A stretch of DNA of 63,534 nt from Methylobacterium segetis (GCF_004348265.1 NZ_SMNT01000022.1:1-63534); one strand, 5' to 3'. Positions 1 through 9,748 are shown, numbered from the stretch's first letter. Numbers and translations: made by a program. Notes: generated by a model from the letters alone, not told the origin.

Positions 1-296
1 GCGCGGCGGCCCGCCTTCTCGATCCAGGCGCCGACCGCCTCCGCGTCCTTCTGCTCCTCGGGCAGGTAGGCGATGGCGACGTCCGCGCCCTCGCGGGCAT
101 AGGCGATCGCGACCGCGCGGCCGATGCCGCTGTCGCCGCCGGTGATGAGGGCGGCCTTGCCGGCGAGCTTGCCGGAGCCGCGGTAGCTCTCCTCGCCGTG
201 GTCGGGCTCGGGCGCCATCCGGCCGGTCTGGCCGGGGAAGCTCTGCGGCTGGCTCTCGAAGGGCGGGCGGGGATATTTCTTCAGGGGATCGGTCAT
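1..296 (-). CDS. SDR family oxidoreductase, 3' part cut by window edge
   Basis: Only the N-terminal 98 or so residues are present; the gene runs off the left edge. After a roughly 40-residue extension rich in Pro and Gln, the Rossmann nucleotide-binding motif TGGDSGIGRAVA is clear, followed by the second beta strand (GADVAIAYLPEE). The long N-terminal extension before the Rossmann fold is typical of the YghA-like subgroup of short-chain dehydrogenases, which reduce small aldehydes or ketones with NAD(P)H. The start is the ATG at 294-296. The catalytic Ser-Tyr-Lys residues lie outside the window, so activity cannot be judged. Confidence 0.85.
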   Translation of the reverse strand, partial: MTDPLKKYPRPPFESQPQSFPGQTGRMAPEPDHGEESYRGSGKLAGKAALITGGDSGIGRAVAIAYAREGADVAIAYLPEEQKDAEAVGAWIEKAGRR

Positions 297-506
297 CGGG
301 GGTCCCGTTCGGTCTCTCGGCTTGAGCCGCGTCAACCGAGGGATGCGTACGGTGTTCCGGCCCCGCGGCGCCTTGCTGCGGCCCCCGCGGCGGCGCGGGC
401 GGGCGGCCCCTGACGGGGCGCGCCGGGGGCCTCGAAGCGCCCGGAACGAACGGGGCGGAGTCCGGTTTGCAGAGCGGTACAAGTTCTGGTTGAGGAAACG
501 CCCACG

Positions 507-995
507 ATGGCCGGCACGGATCTGAACGCTCTCTTCCTGCACCAGCTCAAGGACACGTACTTCGCCGAGAACGCGATCCTCAAGGCGCTCCCGACGATGA
601 TGGAGGCGGCCCGGGCCGACGACCTCAAGGTCGCCTTCGGCGTCCACCTGAAGGAGACCGAGCAGCAGGTGAAGCGCCTCGACGCGGTGTTCAGGAGCCT
701 CGGCGAGAAGCCCGAGGGCGTCACCTGCAAGGCCATCCAGGGCATCATCGCCGAGGGCCAGGAGATCATCGAGGAATTCGGCGGCAGCGACGCGGGCGAT
801 GCCGGGCTCATCGCCGCCGCGCAGGCGGTGGAGCATTACGAGATCACCCGCTACGGCACCCTGATCGCGTGGGCGAAGCAGCTCGGGCTCGCCGAGGCCG
901 AGCCGCTCCTCAAGGAGACCCTGCTGGAGGAGGAGAACACCGACGGGGTGCTCTCGGACCTCGCCGAGGAGGCCATCAACCCGAAGGCGGCCTGA
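507..995 (+). CDS. DUF892 (YciE/YciF-type) ferritin-like protein
   Basis: A 162-residue, all-helical protein with the DUF892 opening (LNALFLHQLKDTYFAENAILKALP) and Glu/His residues spaced for a ferritin-like four-helix bundle: Glu in the first helix, EHYEITRY near residue 112, and LLEEENTD near the end. Members of this family are small soluble proteins linked to general stress; metal binding is inferred from the fold. The start is the ATG at 507, preceded by a GAGG-type ribosome site at about 492. It ends 7 bases before the helicase gene, so the two may be co-transcribed. Confidence 0.88.
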   Translation: MAGTDLNALFLHQLKDTYFAENAILKALPTMMEAARADDLKVAFGVHLKETEQQVKRLDAVFRSLGEKPEGVTCKAIQGIIAEGQEIIEEFGGSDAGDAGLIAAAQAVEHYEITRYGTLIAWAKQLGLAEAEPLLKETLLEEENTDGVLSDLAEEAINPKAA

Positions 996-1002
996 CGCGG
1001 CT

Positions 1003-4000
1003 TTGGCACAGGCAGCTTCGCGCGCCCGGCGCTCCGCCTCCCCGGACGAGGAGGCGGAGGTTCCGCTGCGGCCCATCGGCGCCCTGGCGGTCGCCCTGCT
1101 CGGCCTCGCCGAGGGGGTGCGCCCCCTCGTTCACGTCGCCCGCGACGCACGGCGCCTCGAGGCGCTCGCCGCCGCGCTCCGTGCCCTCGCGCCCGGATGC
1201 GGCGTCGCCCTCTACCCCGAATGGGATTGCCTGCCCTTCGACCGCGCCTCGCCGTCGCGCGGCGCGATGGGCGCCCGCGCCGGCGTGCTGCGCTGGCTCA
1301 CGGATGCGGCCCATCTCCCCGACATCGTCCTGACGACGGCGCCGGCGCTGATCCAGCGCGTGCCGCCGCCGCAGACCTGGGCCGGGGCGCGCCTGGAGAT
1401 CCGGGTCGGGGACGAGGTCGCGCCCGAGCCGACGATCGAGGCCCTTCGGCGGCTCGGCTACATCCTCGACGACCGCGTCGACGAGCCGGGCGAGGTCGCC
1501 CTGCGCGGGCGCGTCCTCGACCTCTATCCGGCCGCCGCGCCGATGCCCTGCCGCGTCGAGATCGAGGAGGGTCGCGTCGCCGCCATCCGCTCCTACGATC
1601 CCGTCTCGCAGCGCTCCGTCGCGCAGGCCGAGGTGCTGGTGGTCGATCCCGCCACCGAGATCATCCTGGAGCCCGGCGCGGAGGAGACGCTCCGCCCCTT
1701 CACCGGCCAGGAGCACGAACTCGCCCGCTTCTACCCCGCCCTCGCGGGCGTGCTGGATTCGGTGCCCGGGGCGCGTCTCGTTCTGGAGGCCGGGGCGGAG
1801 GCGCGCGCCGAGGCCTTCTTCGAGCAGATCCGCGACGGGCTGGAGAGCGCGGGCCGGCTCGCCGGGGAGGCTTTCCGCGCCGGCCCGCGCGGGGCCGACC
1901 GGCTCTACCTGACGCCGCAGGAATGGTCGGACTGGCTCGCGCGCCGCCAAATCGCGCAGGCCGCCGAGGACGGCGACGCCGCCGGGCCGGCCTTCGTGCG
2001 CGAGCGGCGGCCGGGCGCCGCCTTCGCCCGGGCGCTCGGCGAGCGCCGGAAGGCCGGGGACCGCATCCTGCTCACGGGCACGGGACGGGGCCTGCGGCGC
2101 CTCGCGCGCGAGGCGGTCGCTGTCCTCGGGCACAAGCTGGCGCGGGCGTCCTCGTGGTCCGACGTGCTCCGGGCCGAGCCCGGCCGGGTGCTCGCCCTCG
2201 ACGCGGCGATCGATGCGGGCTTTCGCGTGGCGGAGGCGGGCGTCACGGTCTTCGCGGCCGCCGACCTCCTCGGGCAGGCGGCCGGCCGGACCCCTGCGGC
2301 GGCCGCGGCGAGCCTGCCGCTCGGCGAGATCGAGCTGCGCGTCGGCGACGTCGCCATCCACGAGGATCACGGCCTGTGCCTCTTCGAGGGCGTGGAGCCC
2401 CTCGCCGGCCCCGAGGGCGAGGCGGAGGACGCGGTGCGTCTGCGCTTTGCCGACGAGGCGGTGCTGATGGTGCCGGCCCATCAGGCCGGCCGGATCTGGC
2501 GCTACGGGTCCGAGGCGGAGGCCGTCAGCCTGGACCGGCTGGAGGGCGGCACCTGGGAGCGGCGGCGCCGGGGCGTCGAGGAGGCGATCGCGCAGACCGC
2601 TCGGACGATGCTGTCGCTCGCCGAGGCGCGGGCCGAGGCCGAGGCGGAGGTGCTGATCCCGCCTCAGCGGCAGATGGAGCGCTTCGCGGCGGGATTCGGC
2701 TTCGCGCCCACCGCCGATCAGGCCGGCGCCATCGACGCCCTCCTCGCCGACCTCGCCTCGGGGCAACCGATGGACCGGCTCGTCTGCGGCGATGTCGGCT
2801 TCGGGAAGACCGAGGTGGCCCTGCGGGCGGCCGCCGGCGCCCTGTTCTCCGGCCGTCAGGTCGCGCTCGCGGCGCCCACAACCGTTCTGGTGCGCCAGCA
2901 CGTCCAGACCTTCGCGCGCCGCTTCGCCCGCTTCGGAATCGAGGTGGCGCAGCTCTCGCGCCTCGTGCCCGCGTCCGAGGCGCGGCGCGTGCGGGCGGGC
3001 CTCGCCGACGGCTCCGTCCGCCTCGTGATCGGCACGCACGCGCTCGCCGCCCGCGGCGTCCGCTTCGCCGATCTCGGCCTCGTCGTCATCGACGAGGAGC
3101 AGCGCTTCGGCGCCGCGCAGAAGCGGCGCCTGCGCGACCTTGCCCCCGCGGCGCACGTCCTGACGCTCACCGCCACGCCGATCCCGCGGACGCTGCAGGC
3201 GGCCCTCGTCGGGATGCAGGATCTCAGCGTCATCGCGACGCCTCCCGCCGTGCGCCAGCCGATCCGCACCCTGATCGCGCCCTTCGCCCCCGATACGGTA
3301 CGGGCGGCCCTGATGCGCGAGCGCCGCCGCGGCGGCCAGAGCTTCGTCGTCTGCCCGCGCATCGCCGATATCGGGCCGATGGAGGCGCGCCTGCGCGAGA
3401 TCGCGCCCGAGCTCGAGATCCTCGTGGCGCATGGCGAGCTCGACCCGGCCGAGATGGACGCGGTGATGGTCCGCTTCGCGGATGGCGAGGGCGACGTCCT
3501 GCTCGCCACCAACATCATCGAGAGCGGCCTCGACGTGCCGAGGGCGAACACGATGCTGGTCTTCCGGCCCGACCGGTTCGGCCTCAGCCAACTCCACCAG
3601 CTGCGCGGGCGCGTCGGCCGCGGCCAGCGCCGGGCCGTGACCTACATGCTGAGCGACCCCGAGCGGCCGCTCACGGCGGCGAGCGAGAAGCGCCTGCGCA
3701 CGCTGGAGGCCCTCGACCGGCTCGGCGCCGGCTTCGCGGTGAGCGCCCGCGACCTCGACTGGCGCGGGGCGGGCGACCTCGTCGGCGAGGACCAGGCCGG
3801 GCATGTCCGGCTGATCGGCCTCGGCCTGTACCAGCATCTCCTCGACGAGGCCCTGCGCGCGGCGCGCGGGGAGCCGCCCCTCGGGGAGCGGCCCGAGATC
3901 CGCCTCGGCCTCGCCGGGCATGTGCCGGAGGGCTACGTGCCGGAGCCGGAACTGCGCCTGAGCCTGCACACCCGGCTCGCCCGCTTGCGCACCCGCGAGG

Positions 4001-4338
4001 AGGCCGATTCCCTGCGCGACGAGATCGAGGACCGGTTCGGGCCGCTGCCGGAGCCCGTCGAGGCGCTGATCGCGCTCGCGAAGCTCCGGGTCTCCTGCGC
4101 GGATCTCGGGATCCTGCGCCTGACGGGCGGCCCGCAGGGACTGGCGGCGGATTTCCGGCCCGGCCTGGCGCAGGCCCTGGCCTCCGCCTGCGGGGACCTC
4201 GACCGGCGCGAGGACCGCCTCGTCGCGGGCGGCGGCGCCTCCGAGCCGGCGGAGCGTGCCGAGCGCGCCGCCCGGCTCCTCGAACGCCTTCAGGACGCGC
4301 GGGACGCGGCCGGACCCGCGCGCCGCCCCGCCGGCTGA
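1003..4338 (+). CDS. Mfd-like (TRCF) ATP-dependent helicase/translocase
   Basis: An 1111-residue protein with the full layout of transcription-repair coupling factor: a UvrB-like N-terminal region, a CarD-like RNA-polymerase-interacting segment (AIHEDHGLCLFEGVE, about residue 450), a helicase core with GDVGFGKTEVA (Walker A), DEEQ, TATPIPRTL and QLRGRVGRG, and the C-terminal TRCF region. Mfd strips stalled RNA polymerase and recruits UvrA. This copy is somewhat short (Mfd is usually about 1150-1180) and its N-terminal and polymerase-binding parts look divergent, so it may be a second Mfd paralogue rather than the main mfd. The start is a TTG 7 bases after the upstream stop; no better ATG fits. 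Confidence 0.82.
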   Translation: MAQAASRARRSASPDEEAEVPLRPIGALAVALLGLAEGVRPLVHVARDARRLEALAAALRALAPGCGVALYPEWDCLPFDRASPSRGAMGARAGVLRWLTDAAHLPDIVLTTAPALIQRVPPPQTWAGARLEIRVGDEVAPEPTIEALRRLGYILDDRVDEPGEVALRGRVLDLYPAAAPMPCRVEIEEGRVAAIRSYDPVSQRSVAQAEVLVVDPATEIILEPGAEETLRPFTGQEHELARFYPALAGVLDSVPGARLVLEAGAEARAEAFFEQIRDGLESAGRLAGEAFRAGPRGADRLYLTPQEWSDWLARRQIAQAAEDGDAAGPAFVRERRPGAAFARALGERRKAGDRILLTGTGRGLRRLAREAVAVLGHKLARASSWSDVLRAEPGRVLALDAAIDAGFRVAEAGVTVFAAADLLGQAAGRTPAAAAASLPLGEIELRVGDVAIHEDHGLCLFEGVEPLAGPEGEAEDAVRLRFADEAVLMVPAHQAGRIWRYGSEAEAVSLDRLEGGTWERRRRGVEEAIAQTARTMLSLAEARAEAEAEVLIPPQRQMERFAAGFGFAPTADQAGAIDALLADLASGQPMDRLVCGDVGFGKTEVALRAAAGALFSGRQVALAAPTTVLVRQHVQTFARRFARFGIEVAQLSRLVPASEARRVRAGLADGSVRLVIGTHALAARGVRFADLGLVVIDEEQRFGAAQKRRLRDLAPAAHVLTLTATPIPRTLQAALVGMQDLSVIATPPAVRQPIRTLIAPFAPDTVRAALMRERRRGGQSFVVCPRIADIGPMEARLREIAPELEILVAHGELDPAEMDAVMVRFADGEGDVLLATNIIESGLDVPRANTMLVFRPDRFGLSQLHQLRGRVGRGQRRAVTYMLSDPERPLTAASEKRLRTLEALDRLGAGFAVSARDLDWRGAGDLVGEDQAGHVRLIGLGLYQHLLDEALRAARGEPPLGERPEIRLGLAGHVPEGYVPEPELRLSLHTRLARLRTREEADSLRDEIEDRFGPLPEPVEALIALAKLRVSCADLGILRLTGGPQGLAADFRPGLAQALASACGDLDRREDRLVAGGGASEPAERAERAARLLERLQDARDAAGPARRPAG

Positions 4339-4781
4339 GGCGCGGCCCCAGGCGGGGGCGCTACCTGAGACCGCAACCGCGGGTTGCTGAAGCCGCGGGG
4401 CCTCGGCGCAACACCCCGCGTCGAAATCGGCGCGGCGGCACCGGCCGCCAGCAGCCCGGCTTCCGGAGCGGGGCAGGCCCGCGGGGGCGGCATGAGGCGG
4501 CGCCTGCGCGACGCCCTCGCCCGCCCCTGCGCAGCGGAACAGGGGCGGCCGCTTTCACCCGCGCGCGAGGGGCGAGGACCTGCCGGTAGGGTTCGCGGCC
4601 TGCACGGACGAGCGGTGGTTTTAGTTCATCGTGGAACAACTCCAAAGTAACTTATAACAATTCCATAACATAGTTGTTGGAACTGGCCGGAACGACGCTA
4701 TCAACGCAGTCATGCCGCCGACAAACATGACAAGAAGCGGCACGATCGTGCGATATTTCGTGGCGTTGAGGGTCTTGGGCA
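4339..4781. other. Intergenic stretch with AT-rich putative promoter of the TonB receptor
   Basis: I see no credible gene here. A short inverted repeat (GCAACC at 4373-4378, GGTTGC at 4382-4387) follows the helicase gene. From about 4615 to 4760 the sequence is much poorer in GC than the surroundings and contains the imperfect inverted repeat TTCCA...TGGAA (about 4663-4685). This is the likely control region of the receptor gene, where an iron-responsive regulator might bind; that last step is inference. Confidence 0.45.
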
Positions 4782-7124
4782 ATGCGTCGGTGCCGGAATA
4801 ACAGGGTCTCTTCGCCATTCGGCAGGGCGTTGTCCGGCCCGATCTGCACAATGTTGCTTTCGACGACGTGTGGGCTGCTCGCGTCGAGTGCGGCCTCGGC
4901 CCAGGCCGCGCCGACGACCGACATCGAATTGTCCGAGCTGAACGTCACCGGCGAGGGCGCGGGCCGCAGCCTCGGCGCCGGCCTCTACGGACCCGGCGGC
5001 CCGACCGGCCCGGTCCCCGGCTACGTGGCGAGCCGCAGCACGGTCGGCACCAAGACCGACACCCCGATCCTGGAGACGGCGCAATCGGTCTCGGTCATCG
5101 GGCGCAAGCAGATCGAGGATCAGAACGCCCTCAGCGTCAACCAGGCGTTGCGCTACACGCCGAGCGTCACCACGGAGCAGCGCGGCGGCGCCGGCTCGAC
5201 CCGGCTGGAGCAGTTCTACATCCGCGGCTTCCAGGCCCCGCTCTTCCTCGACGGCCTCCTCCTGCCCGGAAACCGCGACGCCTTTCCCACCGTCGACCCG
5301 TTCCGCCTGGAGCGCGTCGACATCATCAAGGGGCCGGCCTCGGTCCTCTACGGCCAGTCCGGTCCGGGCGGCATCGTCAACCTCGTCTCCAAGGTCCCGC
5401 ACTTCGTCCGCCACGGCGAGATCTTCATCCAGGGCGGCGGCTTCAACGAGGTGCGCGGCGGCTTCGACGTCGGCGGGCCGATCCCCGCGGAGGCCGGCCC
5501 GCTCGCCGACCAGTTCGCCTACCGGCTGATCGGCCTCGGCTGGAACGGCGACGGCCCGGCGCAGACGACCCGCGTGGAGCGCGCCTTCATCAACCCGAGC
5601 CTGACGTGGCGGCCTTCGACCGACACCTCGCTCACCGTCATCGGCAATTACCAGCGCGATCCGTTCTCGGGCTTCTACGGGGGCTTCCCCGCGGTCGGCA
5701 CCGTGTTCCCGCGCAATTTCGGGAGCGGCGTCACCGGCCGCCTGCCGGTCGATTTCTACGACGGCGACCGCAACTTCGAGCGCTCGGACCGGACGCAGGG
5801 CTCGATCGGCTACCTGCTCGACCACCGCATCAGCGAAAACCTGCGCTTCCACTCGGCGGGCCGCTACCTCTATTCCGAGGGCGATTACCGCAGCGTCTTC
5901 ACCGCCTTCAGCGACCTCAACGGCCCGTTCACGAGCGGCCCGGTGATCAGCCGCTCGCGGGGCGGCACCAAGGTCGAGATCGACGCCTTCACGATCGACA
6001 ACAATGTCGTCGCGAATTTCGACACCGGCCCCTTCGCGCACACCGCGCTCCTCGGCGTCGACCACCGCACGATCAAGACGCGGACGCTCGCCGGCCCCTT
6101 CCCGGCGGCGCCCGCCCTCGACGCGCTGGCGCCGAACTACGACATGGCCATCCCGTTCCCGGCCTTCACCACGCAATCCCGGATCTCCGCCGAGCAGACC
6201 GGCGTCTATGTTCAGGATCAGGTGAAGTTCGACCGGCTCGTCCTCACCCTCGGCGGCCGCTACGACATCGCCCGGCAGAGCGGCCCGACGCGGACGCTCG
6301 CCACCGGCGTGACGGCGAACCAGGACGTGCCCGCGGACGCCTTCACCGGCCGGGCGAGCCTGCTCTACCTGTTCGACAGCGGCGTCGCGCCTTACGTCTC
6401 CTACAGCGAGGCGTTCGAGCCGATCACGGCCGGACGCATCTTCGATCCCGCCTTCGGCGCGACCGGGCGCATCCCGGACCCGATCTCCAGCAACCAGTAC
6501 GAGGCGGGCATCAAGTACCAGCCGCCGGGCACCGACATCCTGCTCACCACCGCCTTCTTCGACATCCGCCGCTCGAACGCGACGAACACCGACCCCGCGA
6601 ACCCGGGCTTCGTGCTGCAGACCGGCGAGGTCGGCGTGCAGGGCGTCGAGTTCGAGGCGCGGGCGAACCTCGCCGAGGGCCTGACCCTGATCGGCGGCTT
6701 CTCGCTGCTCGACATCCGCAACACGCAGGACATCGGCTTCACGCTGAATGACCTGACGCGCCAGCAGGTGCCCCTCGTCGGGCGCCGCCCCGTTCAGGTG
6801 CCCGACCAGACGGCGTCCCTCTTCGTCGACTACCGCTTCACCGAGGGGCCGCTTCTCGGGCTCGGCATCGGCGGCGGCGTGCGCTATCTCGGCCCCTCCT
6901 GGGGCGACCCGGCCAACACCTTCCAGGTGCCCGAGAGCGTCCTCGTCGACGCGGTCGTCTCCTACGACCTGAAGCACCTCAACGCGACGCTGCAGGGATT
7001 CACCATGCAGATCAATGCCCAGAACCTGCTCGACGAGCGCTACGTGACCGGCTGCTTCGCCTATTCGGGCTGCTATTACGGCCTGCCGCGGACGGTCTAC
7101 GCCACGCTGCGCTACCGCTGGTAG
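4782..7124 (+). CDS. TonB-dependent siderophore receptor
   Basis: A 780-residue outer-membrane receptor. The signal peptide ends near residue 42 (SSAASAQA) and is followed by a TonB-box-like segment (ELNVTGEG). The plug domain has the usual motifs: TAQSVSVIGRKQIEDQ, FYIRGF, and the block around VERVDIIKGPASVLYGQ with GGIVNLVSK. A 22-stranded barrel would follow, and the protein ends in the expected aromatic residue (RYRW). It would take up a ferric siderophore with energy from TonB-ExbBD, which is not in this window. The PepSY membrane protein 10 bases downstream is a common partner for releasing iron. A role with another metal chelate cannot be excluded. Confidence 0.9.
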   Translation: MRRCRNNRVSSPFGRALSGPICTMLLSTTCGLLASSAASAQAAPTTDIELSELNVTGEGAGRSLGAGLYGPGGPTGPVPGYVASRSTVGTKTDTPILETAQSVSVIGRKQIEDQNALSVNQALRYTPSVTTEQRGGAGSTRLEQFYIRGFQAPLFLDGLLLPGNRDAFPTVDPFRLERVDIIKGPASVLYGQSGPGGIVNLVSKVPHFVRHGEIFIQGGGFNEVRGGFDVGGPIPAEAGPLADQFAYRLIGLGWNGDGPAQTTRVERAFINPSLTWRPSTDTSLTVIGNYQRDPFSGFYGGFPAVGTVFPRNFGSGVTGRLPVDFYDGDRNFERSDRTQGSIGYLLDHRISENLRFHSAGRYLYSEGDYRSVFTAFSDLNGPFTSGPVISRSRGGTKVEIDAFTIDNNVVANFDTGPFAHTALLGVDHRTIKTRTLAGPFPAAPALDALAPNYDMAIPFPAFTTQSRISAEQTGVYVQDQVKFDRLVLTLGGRYDIARQSGPTRTLATGVTANQDVPADAFTGRASLLYLFDSGVAPYVSYSEAFEPITAGRIFDPAFGATGRIPDPISSNQYEAGIKYQPPGTDILLTTAFFDIRRSNATNTDPANPGFVLQTGEVGVQGVEFEARANLAEGLTLIGGFSLLDIRNTQDIGFTLNDLTRQQVPLVGRRPVQVPDQTASLFVDYRFTEGPLLGLGIGGGVRYLGPSWGDPANTFQVPESVLVDAVVSYDLKHLNATLQGFTMQINAQNLLDERYVTGCFAYSGCYYGLPRTVYATLRYRW

Positions 7125-7134
7125 GCGCCCGGGC

Positions 7135-8724
7135 ATGCGCAAGGGGGTTCGCCAGTCGATGGCGTGGCTGCACGCGTGGTCGGGCCTCGTGGTCGGCTGG
7201 GTGCTGTTCGCCGTCTTCGTCACGGGCACCGCGAGCTACTACCGGGCCGAAATCTCCCACTGGATGCGGCCGGAACTCCGCCGCGAGGCGGCGCCGGGGC
7301 CGGAGGCGATGGCGGCGGCGGCCGAGCGCGCCGTCCTCCATCTCCAGGCCCATGCAGGCGGGGCGCGGACGTGGTTCATCGGCCTGCCGAGTGCCGAGAA
7401 GCCGCTGCTCGATCTGTTCTGGCGCACCGGCCCCGGCCGGCCGCCGGGGCACGTGCTCCTCGATCCCGAGACCGGCGCGCCGGCCGCCGTGCGCGACACG
7501 CGCGGCGGCGACTTCCTCTACCGGTTCCATTTCGAGCTCAACATGCCCCCGCTCTGGGGGCGCTGGATCGTCGGGATCTGCGCCCTGATCATGCTGGTGG
7601 CCCTCGTCTCCGGCATCGTCACGCACCGGCGCATCTTCGCGGATGCCTTCACCTTCCGCCGGGACAAGTCGGCCCAGCGCGGCTGGCTCGACGCGCACAA
7701 CGTCACCGGGGTGCTCGCGCTGCCCTTCCACCTGATGATCACCTATACGGGCCTCGCCACCCTGATGCTGATGTACGTGCCCTGGGGCGTGAACACGGCC
7801 TACCGGGGCGACGCGCAGGCCTTCTTCGCCGAGTCGGGCCAGATCACCGCGCCGCGCCCGCCCGCAGGCCGGCCCGGGACCCTCGCCCCCCTCGGCCCGA
7901 TGGTGCGGGAGGCGATGGCGACGATCCCCGAGCCCCTGGAGCGCCTCTCGATCGTCAACCCGCGGGACGCGAACGCCACGGTGGTGGCCGTCTTCGAGGA
8001 GCCGCACGGCCTCTCGCACGAGCATCCGCAGGTCGCCTTCGACGGGGCGACGGGGCGCGTGCTGGAGGTGCGGGCCGGGGGGCTGCAGCCGGCCTCGAAG
8101 ACCGTCACCACGATGGTCGGCCTGCACGAGGCGCATTTCGCGGGAGCCGCCCTGCGGCTGCTGTTCTTCCTCTGCGGGTTCGCGGGCTCCGCCATGGTGG
8201 CGACCGGCCTCGTGCTCTGGTCGGTCGCGCGGCTGCCGAGGGGCGAGGCGCCGGGCGGCTTCGGGCTGCGGCTCGTCCAGACGCTCAACATCGCCACGGT
8301 GGCGGGGCTGCCGGCCGCGATCGCCGCCTATGTCCTGGCGAACCGCCTCCTGCCCCTCGGCCTGCCCGACAGGGCCGGCTGGGAAGTCGGCGCGTTCTTC
8401 GGGGCCTGGCTTCTCGTCGCGGCGCTCGCTCCGCTCCGGCCGCAGCGGCGCGCCTGGGCCGAGATGCTGGCGGCCGCCGCCGGGCTCTACGCGGCCGTCG
8501 CCGCCGCGGACGGCGTCCGCCTCCTGCGGGAGGCGATCACGGGCGGCGCCGCGCCCGAGGCGCTCTTCCTCGTCTTCGACGGGGCGATGCTCGGCCTCGC
8601 CGCCCTCCTGCTGCTGGCCGCCCGCAAGGCCGCCCGCACCGGCGCCTCGGCCCGCCGGGCGCCTCGGCCTGTCCGCCCGCCGCTGGAGCGGGCGCGAGCG
8701 GCCTATCCGGAAGCGGCGGAGTGA
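7135..8724 (+). CDS. PepSY-associated TM domain protein
   Basis: A 529-residue inner-membrane protein of the PepSY_TM family. It has a first membrane helix near residues 15-38 (WLHAWSGLVVGWVLFAVFVTG), a periplasmic PepSY region, helices near 145-165 and 195-225, a second PepSY-like region containing LSIVNPRDANATVVAVFEE, and a cluster of four or more helices from about 340 onward. Proteins of this type sit beside TonB-dependent siderophore receptors and are thought to reduce ferric siderophores at the inner membrane; some carry b-type haem through membrane His residues, and His residues are present in several of these helices. It follows the receptor by 10 bases, so the two form an operon. Confidence 0.85.
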   Translation: MRKGVRQSMAWLHAWSGLVVGWVLFAVFVTGTASYYRAEISHWMRPELRREAAPGPEAMAAAAERAVLHLQAHAGGARTWFIGLPSAEKPLLDLFWRTGPGRPPGHVLLDPETGAPAAVRDTRGGDFLYRFHFELNMPPLWGRWIVGICALIMLVALVSGIVTHRRIFADAFTFRRDKSAQRGWLDAHNVTGVLALPFHLMITYTGLATLMLMYVPWGVNTAYRGDAQAFFAESGQITAPRPPAGRPGTLAPLGPMVREAMATIPEPLERLSIVNPRDANATVVAVFEEPHGLSHEHPQVAFDGATGRVLEVRAGGLQPASKTVTTMVGLHEAHFAGAALRLLFFLCGFAGSAMVATGLVLWSVARLPRGEAPGGFGLRLVQTLNIATVAGLPAAIAAYVLANRLLPLGLPDRAGWEVGAFFGAWLLVAALAPLRPQRRAWAEMLAAAAGLYAAVAAADGVRLLREAITGGAAPEALFLVFDGAMLGLAALLLLAARKAARTGASARRAPRPVRPPLERARAAYPEAAE

Positions 8725-8734
8725 GCGGGCGGCC

Positions 8735-9586
8735 TCACGGCCCCGTGCGGCGCGCGCCGCTCTCCGGCTCGGTCGCGGCCCGGATCGCGGCGAGCAGGTC
8801 GCCCTCGAACAGGAGCGCCGAGCCGTAGTGGAACTCGGCGTCGAAGGCGCGGCGCGAGTTCATCGACAGCGAGGCGCTCTGGAGCGCGATGAGGCGCCCG
8901 GACGCGTCGAATAGGCCCGAGCCCGAGCCGCCGTAGCCGTTGTTGCAATCGTGCCGGACCCGGCGGATCGCGTCCTCCTCCGGCGGGTCGACCTGCCGGA
9001 TCACGCAATCCTCGAGGCTGCTGCCGCCCCGGAAGTTCTCGTGCCCGGCGGGTGAGACCATGGTCACGGGCAGGCTCGCCGGGCCGACGGGCAGGTCCGG
9101 CACCTGCGGCACCGGCTGGGCGGGCGCCCCTAGGACGGGCTCCGCGAGGCGCAGGAGCGCCCAATCGTCGGTGATGTGGAGGCGCGTCGCGCCGGGCGCG
9201 GTGCCGAGCTTGAGCGAGCCGGCCACGAAGGCGTAGTTGCGCCCGGCGATCTGGAAGTGGCAATCGGCGACCTGCCGCGTCACGTCGAGGCGCCGGTCGC
9301 GGAAATTGTGCGCGTTGAGCACCACGAGGTCGGGCGCCCCGACGAGCCAGGCCGCCGCGGCCGTCTGGGGCACGCCGTCCGGCCGGCGGCAATACAGGAT
9401 GCCGGCGCCGGGAAAGCGCGCGTGATCGGCCCCGCCCATCTCCCGGCGCGCGTCCTGCGGGTAGAGGGCCGCCTGCCGGGTCCGTTCCGCCGCGGCTGCG
9501 GGCGCCAGGGCGAGGAGGCCGAGGAGAAGCCCGGCCCCCTTTCGCCCGCTCCCGCCCATGCCCCGTCGCCCGCGACCCGTCCGCAT
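8735..9586 (-). CDS. Secreted trypsin-like serine protease
   Basis: A 283-residue protein with an N-terminal secretion signal (GLLLGLLALAPAAAA). The chymotrypsin-fold triad is visible: His93 in LNAHNF, Asp141 in DDWALLRL and Ser221 in GGSGSGLFDASG, with Cys residues placed for disulfides. It should act in the periplasm or outside the cell; the substrate is unknown. I chose the ATG at 9584-9586, although one at about 9559, nearer the hydrophobic core of the signal, is also possible. It is transcribed towards the PepSY gene (convergent) and away from the mxa operon, so the region 9587-9945 serves both directions. Confidence 0.82.
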   Translation of the reverse strand: MRTGRGRRGMGGSGRKGAGLLLGLLALAPAAAAERTRQAALYPQDARREMGGADHARFPGAGILYCRRPDGVPQTAAAAWLVGAPDLVVLNAHNFRDRRLDVTRQVADCHFQIAGRNYAFVAGSLKLGTAPGATRLHITDDWALLRLAEPVLGAPAQPVPQVPDLPVGPASLPVTMVSPAGHENFRGGSSLEDCVIRQVDPPEEDAIRRVRHDCNNGYGGSGSGLFDASGRLIALQSASLSMNSRRAFDAEFHYGSALLFEGDLLAAIRAATEPESGARRTGP

Positions 9587-9748
9587 CGGCCGATCCCCCT
9601 GGAGGCGCCGCCTCCGTCTTCGGGCGGGGCGGCATCCTGCGACGAGTTGTGGCGCGGGCGGACGGCCGGTCAAGTATCGACTTCGCCGCTGCTCAAATAT
9701 CTCCGGGCGATTGCCGAATGGTCCCAGCCAGAAATGACCGACCGTCTA

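Noticed and set aside
976..3969. Long open frame (997 codons) antisense to the Mfd-like helicase
   Set aside because: Low-complexity Arg/Ala/Gly/Glu/Asp-rich translation with no domain; it mirrors the codon bias of the real gene on the other strand.
4710..7229. 839-codon minus-strand frame across the TonB receptor
   Set aside because: No motif and biased composition; the receptor on the plus strand is unambiguous.
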